Of a DNA stretch of 64,000 nt, positions 46,743 to 57,813 are shown piece by piece. The notes under the pieces were generated by a model that was not told the origin of the DNA, did not search any database, and saw only the letters and a list, made by a program, of their open reading frames with translations. The stretch comes from Limnohabitans sp. 2KL-1. GTDB lineage: Bacteria; Pseudomonadota; Gammaproteobacteria; Burkholderiales; Burkholderiaceae_C. A program made the translations under genes and the position numbers. The stretch spans positions 1-64,000 of the forward strand of contig NZ_NESL01000008.1 of assembly GCF_003063435.1 (NCBI RefSeq), written 5' to 3'. How positions within the stretch are numbered: the stretch's first letter is position 1; each line of letters starts with the position of its first letter.

Positions 46743-47729
46743 GTGTCCGAACTCCATAAATTTATTTTCGAAGGCCTGCCGGTGCGCGGCATGCTGGTGC
46801 GCCTGACCGATGCCTGGCAAGACATCCTGGCCCGTCGCGCCGCCAATTCCGAGACGGGCGCTTATCCCGCACCCGTGCGCCAGTTGCTCGGCGAGATGGC
46901 CGCGGCGGGCGTGCTCATGCAAGGCAACATCAAATTCAACGGCGCTTTGGTGCTGCAGATTTTTGGCGATGGCCCAGTCAAACTCGGTGTCGTCGAGGTG
47001 CAGCCCGACTTGAGCTTGCGCGCCACTTGCACCCAGGTGGGCGAGGTGGCCAGCGATGCCACCCTGAGCCAGATGGTCAATGTGAACAACGAAGGCCGTT
47101 GCGCGATCACGCTGGACCCCCAAGACCGCTTGCCCGGTCAGCAGCCTTACCAGGGCGTGGTGCCCTTGTTTGGTGACCGGGGTGAAAAGCTGGAGAACAT
47201 CAGCGAGGTGCTGGAGCACTACATGCTGCAGTCCGAACAACTCGACACCGTGCTGGTGCTGGCGGCCGACGACAAGGTGGCAGCGGGCTTGTTGATCCAG
47301 CGTTTGCCCATCGAAGGTGAGGGCAATCTGGCCGGAAAAACCGATTCGCTCATGCGCGAGTCGGTGGTGGGTCAGAGCGAAGACTTCAGCCGCATCTCGA
47401 TCTTGACCAAGAGCCTCAAGCGCGAAGAGTTGCTGGGCTTGGATGCCGAAACCATCTTGCACCGTTTGTATTGGGAAGAGCCGTTGGCCCGCTTCGAGCC
47501 GTTCATTGGCGAGACAGGCCCCCGCTTTGCCTGCCGTTGCAACCGCGAACGCGTGGGCAACATGATCCGCAGCCTGGGCACCGAAGAGGTCGAGGGCATC
47601 ATCGCCGAGCAGGGTCAGGTGGAGGTGGGTTGTGACTTTTGCGGTGCGCAGTACCGCTTTGACCCGGTTGACGCGGCGGGTTTGTTCACCGGTTTGCCCG
47701 CCGATCTGTCGGGCGGCTCGGTACATTGA
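46743..47729 (+). CDS. hslO: Hsp33 redox-regulated chaperone
   Basis: The 328-residue holdase is activated by oxidation. The N-terminal core has RGMLVRLTDAWQDILAR; the C-terminal zinc switch is complete, with CRC (RFACRCNRERVG) and, about 30 residues on, CDFC (VGCDFCGAQYRFD). GTG at 46743 is the start (VSELHKFIFEGLPVRG). Convergent with the kinase gene at 47756. Confidence 0.95.
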   Translation: MSELHKFIFEGLPVRGMLVRLTDAWQDILARRAANSETGAYPAPVRQLLGEMAAAGVLMQGNIKFNGALVLQIFGDGPVKLGVVEVQPDLSLRATCTQVGEVASDATLSQMVNVNNEGRCAITLDPQDRLPGQQPYQGVVPLFGDRGEKLENISEVLEHYMLQSEQLDTVLVLAADDKVAAGLLIQRLPIEGEGNLAGKTDSLMRESVVGQSEDFSRISILTKSLKREELLGLDAETILHRLYWEEPLARFEPFIGETGPRFACRCNRERVGNMIRSLGTEEVEGIIAEQGQVEVGCDFCGAQYRFDPVDAAGLFTGLPADLSGGSVH

Positions 47730-47755
47730 CCGGATGCGCAGGGCGTTGAACTGAC

Positions 47756-48448
47756 TCAGCCCGGCCGCTTGGCCAGCAGCCCACTGAACAACTTGTGCTC
47801 GCAGTCCGGGTCGCTGCACTCGTTGCATTGCCACACGGTGCGGCCCTGGTTGATGGCGAATTGAGACTGTTCGCGCAGGGCTCTCGCAGCAGGGTCTTCG
47901 CCGGGCAGGCCCAAAGCCAGCAAGGCATTGTTCAGGCGCTGGTGGCCTTGCCCGTACACCACCCGGTAGCTGATGCCTGCACGCTCCAGCGTTTGTCGCA
48001 CCAGCGTGTCGACCGGGCCGCGCACATGCGGGCCGTCGCGTTGCAGGCCATCGGCCACCCAGGGCAGATCGAGTCCTGTGACCAAGGTGTTGTCGTACAA
48101 GGCCTGGTGTTCCAAAGCCATGGGGTAGAGGCTGTCGTCTTCAAACAGCATGTGGCTGTAGACCGCGGTCATGATCGGCGTGGTGTCTGCAATCACCCAG
48201 CCTGCAGGTGCCTGTGACACGGCACGGGCTTGCGCGATGGCAATGCCCATTTGCTCGTGTGGCTGGGGCGTTCGGCCTTCGCGCTCGCACCAGTTGCGCA
48301 GTACCTCGTCCACAGTGCAAACGGCGTGTCCACGCATCTGGATCACGCTGGACAAGGCTTGTGCCAGCCAGGATTTACCGGTGCTTTCCGCCCCCAGGAT
48401 GGCGATGCGCTGTGTGCGGTTGATGCCGTGGTACATGCCGTGGTTCAT
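47756..48448 (-). CDS. NadR-type ribosylnicotinamide kinase-like ATPase with C-terminal Cys motif
   Basis: A 230-residue P-loop kinase of the AAA_28/NadR group: Walker A ILGAESTGKSWLAQAL, CTVDEVLRNWCEREGRTPQP, ADTTPIMTAVYSHMLF and DLPWVADGLQRDGPHVRG match the ribosylnicotinamide-kinase domain of NadR without its nucleotidyltransferase part. The last ~25 residues add WQCNECSDPDCEHKLF, a Cys3His set that could bind zinc and is not part of the NadR kinase. ATGA overlap with pnuC supports a nicotinamide riboside salvage pair: uptake, then phosphorylation to NMN. Confidence 0.82.
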   Translation of the reverse strand: MNHGMYHGINRTQRIAILGAESTGKSWLAQALSSVIQMRGHAVCTVDEVLRNWCEREGRTPQPHEQMGIAIAQARAVSQAPAGWVIADTTPIMTAVYSHMLFEDDSLYPMALEHQALYDNTLVTGLDLPWVADGLQRDGPHVRGPVDTLVRQTLERAGISYRVVYGQGHQRLNNALLALGLPGEDPAARALREQSQFAINQGRTVWQCNECSDPDCEHKLFSGLLAKRPG

Positions 48449-49017
48449 GCCATGTGTGTGCGCAGCTTGCGCTGCCAGGCGCGCCAGCCCCACATGCTCA
48501 TGGCGGTGAACAAAGCGTAGAGCACGCAAGTCAACCACAGCTCTTTGTGGGCAAACAGCGCCACGCTGATCACGTTGACCACCAGCCAGACCAGCCAGTT
48601 CTCGATGTATTTGCGGCCCAACAGGGCCTGGCCGACCAGGCTCAGGGCCGTGGGCAAGGCGTCCCACCAGGCCACATCGCTGTCGGTGAAGTGTTGCAGC
48701 AGCAAAGCCAGCGCGGGCCACAACACGGCACTGGCGATCAGCACCCACCACCAACCACGCGCAGACAGGCGCTGGATCACGAGGGTGGGCTGCGCGTTGT
48801 CGCCCTTGCGCAGCCATTGCCACCAGCCCCAAAAGGCCAGCGTGGCAAAAACGAGTTGCAGACCCGCCTCTCCGTACAGCAGGCTGTCCTTGAACACAAA
48901 AAAGTACAGGATGGAACTGGCGATGGCCAGCGGCCAGCTCCAATGCAGCTCTTTGATGCTGCAGACCACCATGGCCAGGGACAGGACAAAACCTGCGATC
49001 TCTATCGGCGACATCAT
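48445..49017 (-). CDS. pnuC: Nicotinamide riboside transporter PnuC
   Basis: A 190-residue inner-membrane protein with about seven helices. FVLSLAMVVCSIKELHWSWP, LVFATLAFWGWWQWL and YIENWLVWLVVNVISVALFA are typical of PnuC, with the aromatic substrate-gating residues. Facilitated uptake is driven by downstream phosphorylation, and the kinase is the next gene. The ATG overlaps the ftsB stop (ATGATG; 49017 or 49014). No riboswitch-like leader is possible since ftsB abuts. Confidence 0.9.
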   Translation of the reverse strand: MMSPIEIAGFVLSLAMVVCSIKELHWSWPLAIASSILYFFVFKDSLLYGEAGLQLVFATLAFWGWWQWLRKGDNAQPTLVIQRLSARGWWWVLIASAVLWPALALLLQHFTDSDVAWWDALPTALSLVGQALLGRKYIENWLVWLVVNVISVALFAHKELWLTCVLYALFTAMSMWGWRAWQRKLRTHMA

Positions 49018-49289
49018 TTGGCGATCTGGACGAAGATTTCGTTGGGCTTGACCATGCCCAACTCCTGACGAGCCCGCTCTTCGACCATGTTCAAACCTTC
49101 TTTCAGGTCGCTCACTTCGGCTTTCAATTGTTCCATTTGACGCCGGGCCGATTCGTTGGCCTGCTTTTGGTGATCCAGCTCTTTTTGCAGTTCATTCACA
49201 TGCGTGAGGCTGCCCCGCCCGAACCACAATTGCGCTTGTACGATCACCAGCAAGGCGAACAGCACCAAAGGGATCAGGCGGTTGCCCAT
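49014..49289 (-). CDS. ftsB: Cell division protein FtsB
   Basis: A 91-residue single-pass division protein: short cytosolic start MGNRLIPLVLFALLVIVQAQ spanning the membrane, then a periplasmic coiled coil (NELQKELDHQKQANESARRQ) ending in GLNMVEERARQELGMVKPNE, the FtsB C-terminal motif that contacts FtsL/FtsQ. ATG 49289 is chosen over GTG 49292. The eno-ftsB order is conserved in proteobacteria. Confidence 0.93.
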   Translation of the reverse strand: MGNRLIPLVLFALLVIVQAQLWFGRGSLTHVNELQKELDHQKQANESARRQMEQLKAEVSDLKEGLNMVEERARQELGMVKPNEIFVQIAK

Positions 49290-49301
49290 CACAGGCTCGG
49301 C

Positions 49302-50600
<1,299 letters not shown>

Positions 50601-50635
50601 TCAATTGAAAAATAAAACGGGGTTTCAAGCTCAGG

Positions 50636-50923
50636 TCAAAGACCTTCGACCACAACCATGCTCATGATGGCGGCACCTGCTCGGGCTTCGCGGGCCTTGA
50701 GGTATTCGGGTGTTTCGTAAAACGCCTTGGCGGCATCGAAGGTCGGGAACTTCAGAATCACGATCCGTTCCGGGGCCCAGTCGCCCTCCAGCACCTGTAC
50801 CTGGCCGCCACGCACGCAGACTTCAGCGTTGTGCGCTTGCATGGCCGCAGAGGACCACTTTTTGTACTCTTCGTACTGGGTGGGGTTGGTCACCTGAACG
50901 TGGGCGATGATATAGCCGCTCAT
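50636..50923 (-). CDS. DUF1330 domain-containing protein
   Basis: A 95-residue ferredoxin-like-fold (dimeric alpha-beta barrel) protein: [20 protein letters not shown], then [20 protein letters not shown] and [23 protein letters not shown]1330 proteins have no established reaction. Its ATG overlaps the kdsA stop by 4 nt and eno follows after 47 bp, so it is an embedded operon member. Confidence 0.9.
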   Translation of the reverse strand: MSGYIIAHVQVTNPTQYEEYKKWSSAAMQAHNAEVCVRGGQVQVLEGDWAPERIVILKFPTFDAAKAFYETPEYLKAREARAGAAIMSMVVVEGL

Positions 50924-51774
50924 GAAAAATCGTCCTCTAAAAACGGGTTCTTTTTGGTGACGGAATCGAGTTGCACTAAGGTCTCCAGCAGGGCCTTCAT
51001 CTTGCCTAGTGGCACGGCGTTGGGGCCGTCGGACCAGGCCTCGGCGGGTTTGGGGTGGGTCTCCATGAACAAACCGGCCACACCTGCGGCCACACCAGCG
51101 CGGGCCAGCACCGGCACCATCTCGCGGGCGCCGCCGCTGCTGGTGCCTTGGCCGCCCGGCTTTTGCACCGAGTGGGTCACGTCAAACACCACCGGCGCGC
51201 CGGTTTTGCGCATTTCGGCCAAGCTCGTCATGTCGGCCACCAGGTTGTTGTAGCCAAAGCTCACACCGCGTTCGCAGGCCAAGAAGTTGTCTTCGGGCAG
51301 GCCAACTTCGCGAGCGGCGCTGCGGGCTTTGTCGATGACGTTTTTCATGTCCCAAGGGGCCAAAAACTGGCCCTTCTTGATGTTCACCGGCTTGCCCGAC
51401 TGGGCCACGGCGCGGATGAAATCGGTCTGGCGGCACAAGAAGGCGGGGGTTTGCAGCACATCGACCACACTGGCCACGGTTTTGACTTGCGATTCGTCGT
51501 GCACGTCGGTGAGGATGGGCACGCCGATCTGGCGGCGCACTTCATCCAAAATTTTCAGGCCCGCATCGATGCCTACGCCGCGCTGGGTGCTGCCCGACGA
51601 GCGGTTGGCTTTGTCAAATGAACCTTTGTAGATCAACGGAATGCCCAAGGCGGTGCAGGCTTCCTTGAGCTGACCGGCCACTTCCAGAGACATTTCCAGG
51701 CTTTCGATGGAGCAGGTGCCAGCGATCAAAAAGAAGGGCTGGTTCAGACCGACGTCAAATCCGCAGAGTTTCAT
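50920..51774 (-). CDS. kdsA: 2-dehydro-3-deoxyphosphooctonate aldolase (KDO-8-P synthase)
   Basis: The 284-residue enzyme joins phosphoenolpyruvate and arabinose 5-phosphate for LPS core synthesis. [40 protein letters not shown] and [20 protein letters not shown] are conserved. The N-terminal segment reads [10 protein letters not shown], with Cys21 where the E. coli metal-free enzyme has Asn, predicting the metal-dependent class. It is 27 bp after pyrG. Confidence 0.96.
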   Translation of the reverse strand: MKLCGFDVGLNQPFFLIAGTCSIESLEMSLEVAGQLKEACTALGIPLIYKGSFDKANRSSGSTQRGVGIDAGLKILDEVRRQIGVPILTDVHDESQVKTVASVVDVLQTPAFLCRQTDFIRAVAQSGKPVNIKKGQFLAPWDMKNVIDKARSAAREVGLPEDNFLACERGVSFGYNNLVADMTSLAEMRKTGAPVVFDVTHSVQKPGGQGTSSGGAREMVPVLARAGVAAGVAGLFMETHPKPAEAWSDGPNAVPLGKMKALLETLVQLDSVTKKNPFLEDDFS

Positions 51775-51801
51775 GGGGTGTCCGGTGGTGGGTTTCAGGG
51801 C

Positions 51802-53752
<1,951 letters not shown>

Positions 53753-53792
53753 CACATCCTTGGGCGCTTTTCTCTCTGCTACATTCCCCGCC

Positions 53793-55004
53793 ATGAGCAC
53801 ATTGGCTGGAAAACACATCGTTCTGGGATTGTCAGGTGGCGTTGCCGCGTTCAAGTCTGCGGAACTCTGCCGCGCCCTGGTCAAGGCGGGCGTCACGGTT
53901 CAGGTCGTGATGACCGAGGCGGCCGAACACTTCATGACGGCGGTCACCATGCAGGCTTTGTCGGGCCGGCCGGTTTACACCTCGCAGTGGGACCCGCGTG
54001 AGGCCAACAACATGGCCCACATCAACCTGAGCCGCGAAGCTGATGCCATTGTGGTGGCCCCAGCCAGTGCGGATTTCATGTCCAAATTGCTGCACGGCGG
54101 TGCCGACGAACTGCTGAGCCTCATGTGTCTGGCACGGCCCATCGACAAAGTCCCGCTGATCGTGGCCCCCGCCATGAACCGCGAAATGTGGTCTAACCCA
54201 GCCACCCAGCGCAATGTGGCGCAACTCAAAGCCGATGGTGTGCATGTGCTCGATGTGGGGCAGGGTGATCAGGCCTGCGGCGAGACCGGCGACGGCCGCA
54301 TGCTCGAAGCCGAAGAAATTCTGGAAGATCTGATGGCGTTTTTTGCGCCTAAGCGCATGGCCGGTCAGCGCGTGCTGGTGACTGCCGGGCCCACTTATGA
54401 AGCCATTGACCCGGTGCGCGGCATCACCAATTTGTCGAGCGGCAAGATGGGTTTTGCGATTGCGCGTGCCGCCCGCATGGCAGGGGCCGAGGTGACGCTG
54501 GTGGCTGGGCCTGTGCACCTGGCCACACCCCGGGGTGTGCAGCGCATCGATGTGCGCTCGGCGCGCCAGATGCTGGATGCGGTGCTGGCTGGGGTGGACG
54601 ATGCCTCGGTGTTTGTGGCCACGGCTGCGGTGGCCGACTGGCGCCCGGACACACAGGCTGATCAGAAGATCAAGAAAGACGGCTCCGGCCAGACCCCGGC
54701 TTTGCGTTTTGTCGAGAACCCGGACATTCTGGCCACGGTGGCTGCTTCATCCCGCGCCCGGTCCGGAGACTTGTTTTGCGTGGGCTTTGCGGCCGAAAGC
54801 CATGATTTGCTGGCCCATGCCACCGCCAAGCGCATCCGCAAAGGGGTGCCGCTCCTGGTGGGAAACATCGGCCCAGCCACGTTCGGGCAAGACGACAACG
54901 CTTTGCTGCTGGTCGACGATGCCGGTGCCCGTGAACTGCCACACGGCAGCAAGCAAGATCTGGCGGTGCAGCTGATCGACGACATCGCCCGGCGCCTTTC
55001 ATAA
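53793..55004 (+). CDS. coaBC: Bifunctional phosphopantothenoylcysteine decarboxylase/synthetase
   Basis: The 403-residue coenzyme A enzyme. The N-terminal CoaC flavoprotein half has IVLGLSGGVAAFKSAELCRA, the NMAHINLSREADAIVVAPAS active-site His region, and PLIVAPAMNREMWSNPATQR; the C-terminal CoaB half begins near residue 190 with VLVTAGPTYEAIDPVRGITN and includes KMGFAIARAARMAGAEVTLV and KIKKDG. ATG 53793 is used; the longer frame upstream is translated repeat sequence. Confidence 0.95.
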   Translation: MSTLAGKHIVLGLSGGVAAFKSAELCRALVKAGVTVQVVMTEAAEHFMTAVTMQALSGRPVYTSQWDPREANNMAHINLSREADAIVVAPASADFMSKLLHGGADELLSLMCLARPIDKVPLIVAPAMNREMWSNPATQRNVAQLKADGVHVLDVGQGDQACGETGDGRMLEAEEILEDLMAFFAPKRMAGQRVLVTAGPTYEAIDPVRGITNLSSGKMGFAIARAARMAGAEVTLVAGPVHLATPRGVQRIDVRSARQMLDAVLAGVDDASVFVATAAVADWRPDTQADQKIKKDGSGQTPALRFVENPDILATVAASSRARSGDLFCVGFAAESHDLLAHATAKRIRKGVPLLVGNIGPATFGQDDNALLLVDDAGARELPHGSKQDLAVQLIDDIARRLS

Positions 55005-55058
55005 GTTTCTTGTCATTCAGGCGGCGCAGTACCGCCTGCACCCATTCAAAAATTGCCC

Positions 55059-55508
55059 ATGAACATCGACCTCAAAATCATCGACGCCCGTATGGCCGAC
55101 CAGTTGCCCGCTTACGCCACACCCGGCAGCGCGGGGCTGGATTTGCGCGCCTGTCTGGACGCACCCTTGACCTTGCAGCCCAATGCCTGGCAGCTGGTGC
55201 CCACCGGCATCGCGGTGCACCTGAAAGACCCGGGCTACGCCGCCATGCTGCTGCCGCGCTCGGGCCTGGGCCACAAGCATGGCATCGTGTTGGGCAATCT
55301 GGTGGGGCTGATCGACAGCGATTACCAGGGCCAGCTGATGGTCAGTGCCTGGAACCGCAGCGATGTGGCGTTCACCATCGAGCCGATGGAGCGCATCGCG
55401 CAGATGGTGATCGTGCCGGTGGTGCAGGCCACGTTCAACGTGGTCAAGGAATTTGATGCGCCCAGCGAGCGCGGTGAGGGCGGTTACGGTTCGACCGGCA
55501 AGAAATAA
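55059..55508 (+). CDS. dut: dUTP diphosphatase
   Basis: The 149-residue trimeric dUTPase has all five motifs: [31 protein letters not shown] (catalytic Asp), [10 protein letters not shown] and the C-terminal flap [12 protein letters not shown]. It prevents uracil entry into DNA and supplies dUMP. coaBC-dut is a conserved pair; the gap is 54 bp. Met at 55059 is chosen over TTG 55053. Confidence 0.96.
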   Translation: MNIDLKIIDARMADQLPAYATPGSAGLDLRACLDAPLTLQPNAWQLVPTGIAVHLKDPGYAAMLLPRSGLGHKHGIVLGNLVGLIDSDYQGQLMVSAWNRSDVAFTIEPMERIAQMVIVPVVQATFNVVKEFDAPSERGEGGYGSTGKK

Positions 55509-55520
55509 GCCTGAGCCCGC

Positions 55521-55587
55521 AGGTTGGAGCTTCAGCTCCGATGTTGCGAACCCGTGAGGCGTGTCGGGGCTAAAGCCTCCGACCTAC
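55521..55587. repeat. REP-like palindrome pair, type C
   Basis: AGGTTGGAGCTTCAGCTCCG and, inverted, GTCGGGGCTAAAGCCTCCGA with CCTAC form two hairpins (GGAGCTTCAGCTCC; GGGGCTAAAGCCTCC). They occupy the gap between the convergent dut and FKBP genes. Arms resemble each other as inverted copies. Confidence 0.65.
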
Positions 55588-55594
55588 CGCCATT

Positions 55595-56128
55595 TCAGTG
55601 GATTGTGGGCCCCGTGGGCGTGCCTTCGTCGCCCACTTCGATCTTGAAAAAGCCTGTGCCGCAGCTGCCGCTGCCCACTTCGGCTTCGGTCGGCTCGCGC
55701 ACCGATTCGACCTTCAGGCTCAGGCGCAGCGCGATGCCTGACAGCGGGTGGTTGCCGTCCAGCACCACATGTTCGGGGTAAATCTCGGTCACGGTGTAGA
55801 GCACATTGCGCGGCGCGTCGGGGTGGCAGCCTTCGGGCAAGGCGGTGCCTTCGATGGTCAGGCCTTCTTCAAGACCGGGCGGGAACAGGGCGAGCGGCTC
55901 CAGAAACAGCAGGTGCTCGTCAAAGTCGCCAAAAGCGTCCTCGGGCTCCAGGTGCAAGTCGACCTTGGCCCCTTTTTCGTGGCCTTGCAGGGCCTCTTCG
56001 ATTTTGGGCAGCAGGTCTTTGCCGCCAATGAAAAATTCAACGGGCTCATCCAGTGTGTCCAGAATTTCGCCCAGCGTGTCTTTGAGTGTCCAGGTCAGTG
56101 CGACCACGGAAGGTGTCTTGATTTCCAT
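55595..56128 (-). CDS. FKBP-type peptidyl-prolyl isomerase (SlpA/SlyD-like)
   Basis: A 177-residue cytosolic isomerase. VALTWTLKDTLGEILDTLDE and PVEFFIGGKDLLPKIEEALQ GHE-type segment give the FKBP half; DLHLEPEDAFGDFDEHLLFL leads into the IF insert domain and HVVLDGNHPLSGIALRLSLK returns to the FKBP fold. The IF insert is the chaperone part of SlyD/SlpA. The His-rich tail of SlyD is absent, so SlpA-like is preferred. Confidence 0.86.
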   Translation of the reverse strand: MEIKTPSVVALTWTLKDTLGEILDTLDEPVEFFIGGKDLLPKIEEALQGHEKGAKVDLHLEPEDAFGDFDEHLLFLEPLALFPPGLEEGLTIEGTALPEGCHPDAPRNVLYTVTEIYPEHVVLDGNHPLSGIALRLSLKVESVREPTEAEVGSGSCGTGFFKIEVGDEGTPTGPTIH

Positions 56129-56215
56129 AGGACAATTGTCGCAGTTTGGCGGCCGGTTTTTGGCCGCCTTGTCTTTCAGAGGGGGCCTTTTGAGCCCCGC
56201 AACCGGATTCGGAAC

Positions 56216-57355
56216 ATGAACACAGATCAACCCCTGGCCCTGCTCGGTGGCCTGAGCCCCAGCCAATTCATGAAGCGCCACTGGCAGAAAAAGCCGTTGC
56301 TGGTGCGCCAGGCGATCCCGGGTTTTGTGCCCTGTGTGGGGCGCTCGGAACTGGTGGCGCTGGCCGGGCAAGACGGTGTGGAGTCGCGCCTGATCATCGA
56401 TTCGGACAAGGGCTGGAAGATGAAGCACGGCCCCTTGCCCAAACGTAGCTTGCCGCCGTTCAGTCAGAAGAAATGGACTTTTCTGGTACAGGGCGTGGAC
56501 TTGCACCACGATGGCGTGCATGCCTTGTTGCAGCAATTTCGCTTTGTGCCCGATGCGCGGCTTGATGATTTAATGATCAGCTACGCCAGTGATGGCGGCG
56601 GCGTGGGGCCGCACTTTGACAGCTACGACGTGTTTTTGCTGCAAGCCCACGGCCAGCGCCGCTGGCGCATTGGCCGCCAAAAAGACCTGAGCTTGCAGCC
56701 GGGCATGCCGCTGAAGATTTTGCAAAATTTTGAGGCGGAGGAGGAGTTCGTGCTCAACCCCGGTGACATGCTGTACCTGCCGCCCAAATATGCGCACGAC
56801 GGCATTGCCGAAGGCGAGTGCATGACCTGGTCGATTGGTTTTCGCTCGCCTCAGGCCGGTGAGTTGGCCCGTGAGTTGTTGCTCGGCTTGGCCGACGAGG
56901 CTTTTGACGGTGTGGGGGATGCGTTGTACCGCGATCCAAGCCAAGCCGCCGTCGGCTCTCCGGCGGCCATTCCGCAGTCTTTGGCGGACTTCGCTCGACA
57001 AGGGATCGCAAAAGCATTGAAAAATCCCCATTTGCTGGAGAGTTTGCTGGGCGAGTACCTGACCGAGCCCAAGTCAAATGTCTGGTTTGACAGCCCCGAG
57101 AATGAGCCCGATTTGAGTCATGGGGCCCAACTCGATCGACGGACCCGGATGATGTACGACGAGCGACACATCTTTGTAAATGGTGAGAGCTTTCGGGTGG
57201 GTGGGCGGGATGCCGTGAATTTGCGAAAATTAGCCGATGATCGCTTCATTTCGGGTAAAAAAATCAGCACTTTGAGTGCGAATGCGCAAGAGGCGTTGCT
57301 GGATTGGGCGGCTGCCGGATGGTTGCACGGGTGTGAAAACCTTCGCGAATCTTGA
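56216..57355 (+). CDS. JmjC/cupin ribosomal oxygenase, RoxA (YcfD)-like
   Basis: The 379-residue 2-oxoglutarate- and iron-dependent oxygenase resembles RoxA/YcfD, which hydroxylates an Arg of ribosomal protein L16. MKRHWQKKPLLVRQAIPGFV at the N-terminus, the iron site H-x-D in GGVGPHFDSYDVFLLQAHGQ RRW-type segment and the distal His in LPPKYAHDGIAEGECMTW are present; a winged-helix C-terminal domain follows. Length fits YcfD (373). Substrate is inferred. The start follows CGGATTCGGAAC with a weak ribosome site. Confidence 0.85.
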   Translation: MNTDQPLALLGGLSPSQFMKRHWQKKPLLVRQAIPGFVPCVGRSELVALAGQDGVESRLIIDSDKGWKMKHGPLPKRSLPPFSQKKWTFLVQGVDLHHDGVHALLQQFRFVPDARLDDLMISYASDGGGVGPHFDSYDVFLLQAHGQRRWRIGRQKDLSLQPGMPLKILQNFEAEEEFVLNPGDMLYLPPKYAHDGIAEGECMTWSIGFRSPQAGELARELLLGLADEAFDGVGDALYRDPSQAAVGSPAAIPQSLADFARQGIAKALKNPHLLESLLGEYLTEPKSNVWFDSPENEPDLSHGAQLDRRTRMMYDERHIFVNGESFRVGGRDAVNLRKLADDRFISGKKISTLSANAQEALLDWAAAGWLHGCENLRES

Positions 57356-57391
57356 ATTTTGTACAGAGCAAATGCAAGTTGGCTGAAAGGA

Positions 57392-57423
57392 TTGGTCAAT
57401 TCTTTAAGGGAAAACGCTATAAT
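57392..57423 (+). promoter_or_regulatory. Candidate promoter of the 63-residue lipoprotein gene
   Basis: A perfect TATAAT at 57418-57423 lies 117 bp upstream of the lipoprotein start. TTGGTC at 57392-57397 is the best -35 candidate but is 20 bp away; TCAATT at 57396 gives a 16-bp spacer. The stretch is AT-rich compared with neighbours. Confidence 0.5.
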
Positions 57424-57539
57424 TCGAGGCTGAGTACAAAAGAGCTCGAGTGCTTTTGACTCGGTCCCAATGACCTGACGGGTCGTTGTGACAATTTCCG
57501 GAAATTGTTTTCTCACTTACACACACTAGGAAAATCAAA

Positions 57540-57731
57540 ATGAACAAGTCCCTCGTTCTGGCCGCCATCATCGCTGCTGCTGCTTTGGCCGCTTGCGGTA
57601 AAAAAGAAGAAGCTGCAGCTCCTGCTGCTGCACCAGCTGCTGCAGCTCCTGCTGCTGACGCTTCTGCTGCGCCAGCTGCTCCTGCCGCTGACGCTTCGGC
57701 TCCTGCTGCTGACGCTTCTGCTGCCAAGTAA
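57540..57731 (+). CDS. Small Ala/Pro-rich lipoprotein
   Basis: The 63-residue product begins MNKSLVLAAIIAAAALAACG, a signal peptide with lipobox LAAC (Cys19), then KKEEAAAPAAAP and three copies of PAADASA before a final Lys. After cleavage only ~45 flexible residues remain on the lipid. No folded domain is possible. AGGAAAATCAAA precedes the ATG; it has its own promoter and terminator, which suggests high expression. Function unknown; resembles abundant small lipoproteins of this bacterial group. Confidence 0.8.
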   Translation: MNKSLVLAAIIAAAALAACGKKEEAAAPAAAPAAAAPAADASAAPAAPAADASAPAADASAAK

Positions 57732-57765
57732 TTCACGGCAGCTTTCCGGTTTCAACCGGGAGCGC

Positions 57766-57794
57766 AAAAAACCCCGCATTGCGGGGTTTTTTTT
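57766..57794 (+). terminator. Rho-independent terminator, bidirectional
   Basis: AAAAAACCCCGC, loop ATT, GCGGGGTTTTTTTT: a perfect stem with A-run before and T-run after, so it works in both directions. It serves the small lipoprotein gene (+) and the convergent bamC (-), whose stop is 20 bp away. Confidence 0.95.
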
Positions 57795-57813
57795 CGTCCG
57801 GTGTTGTGGTTTT

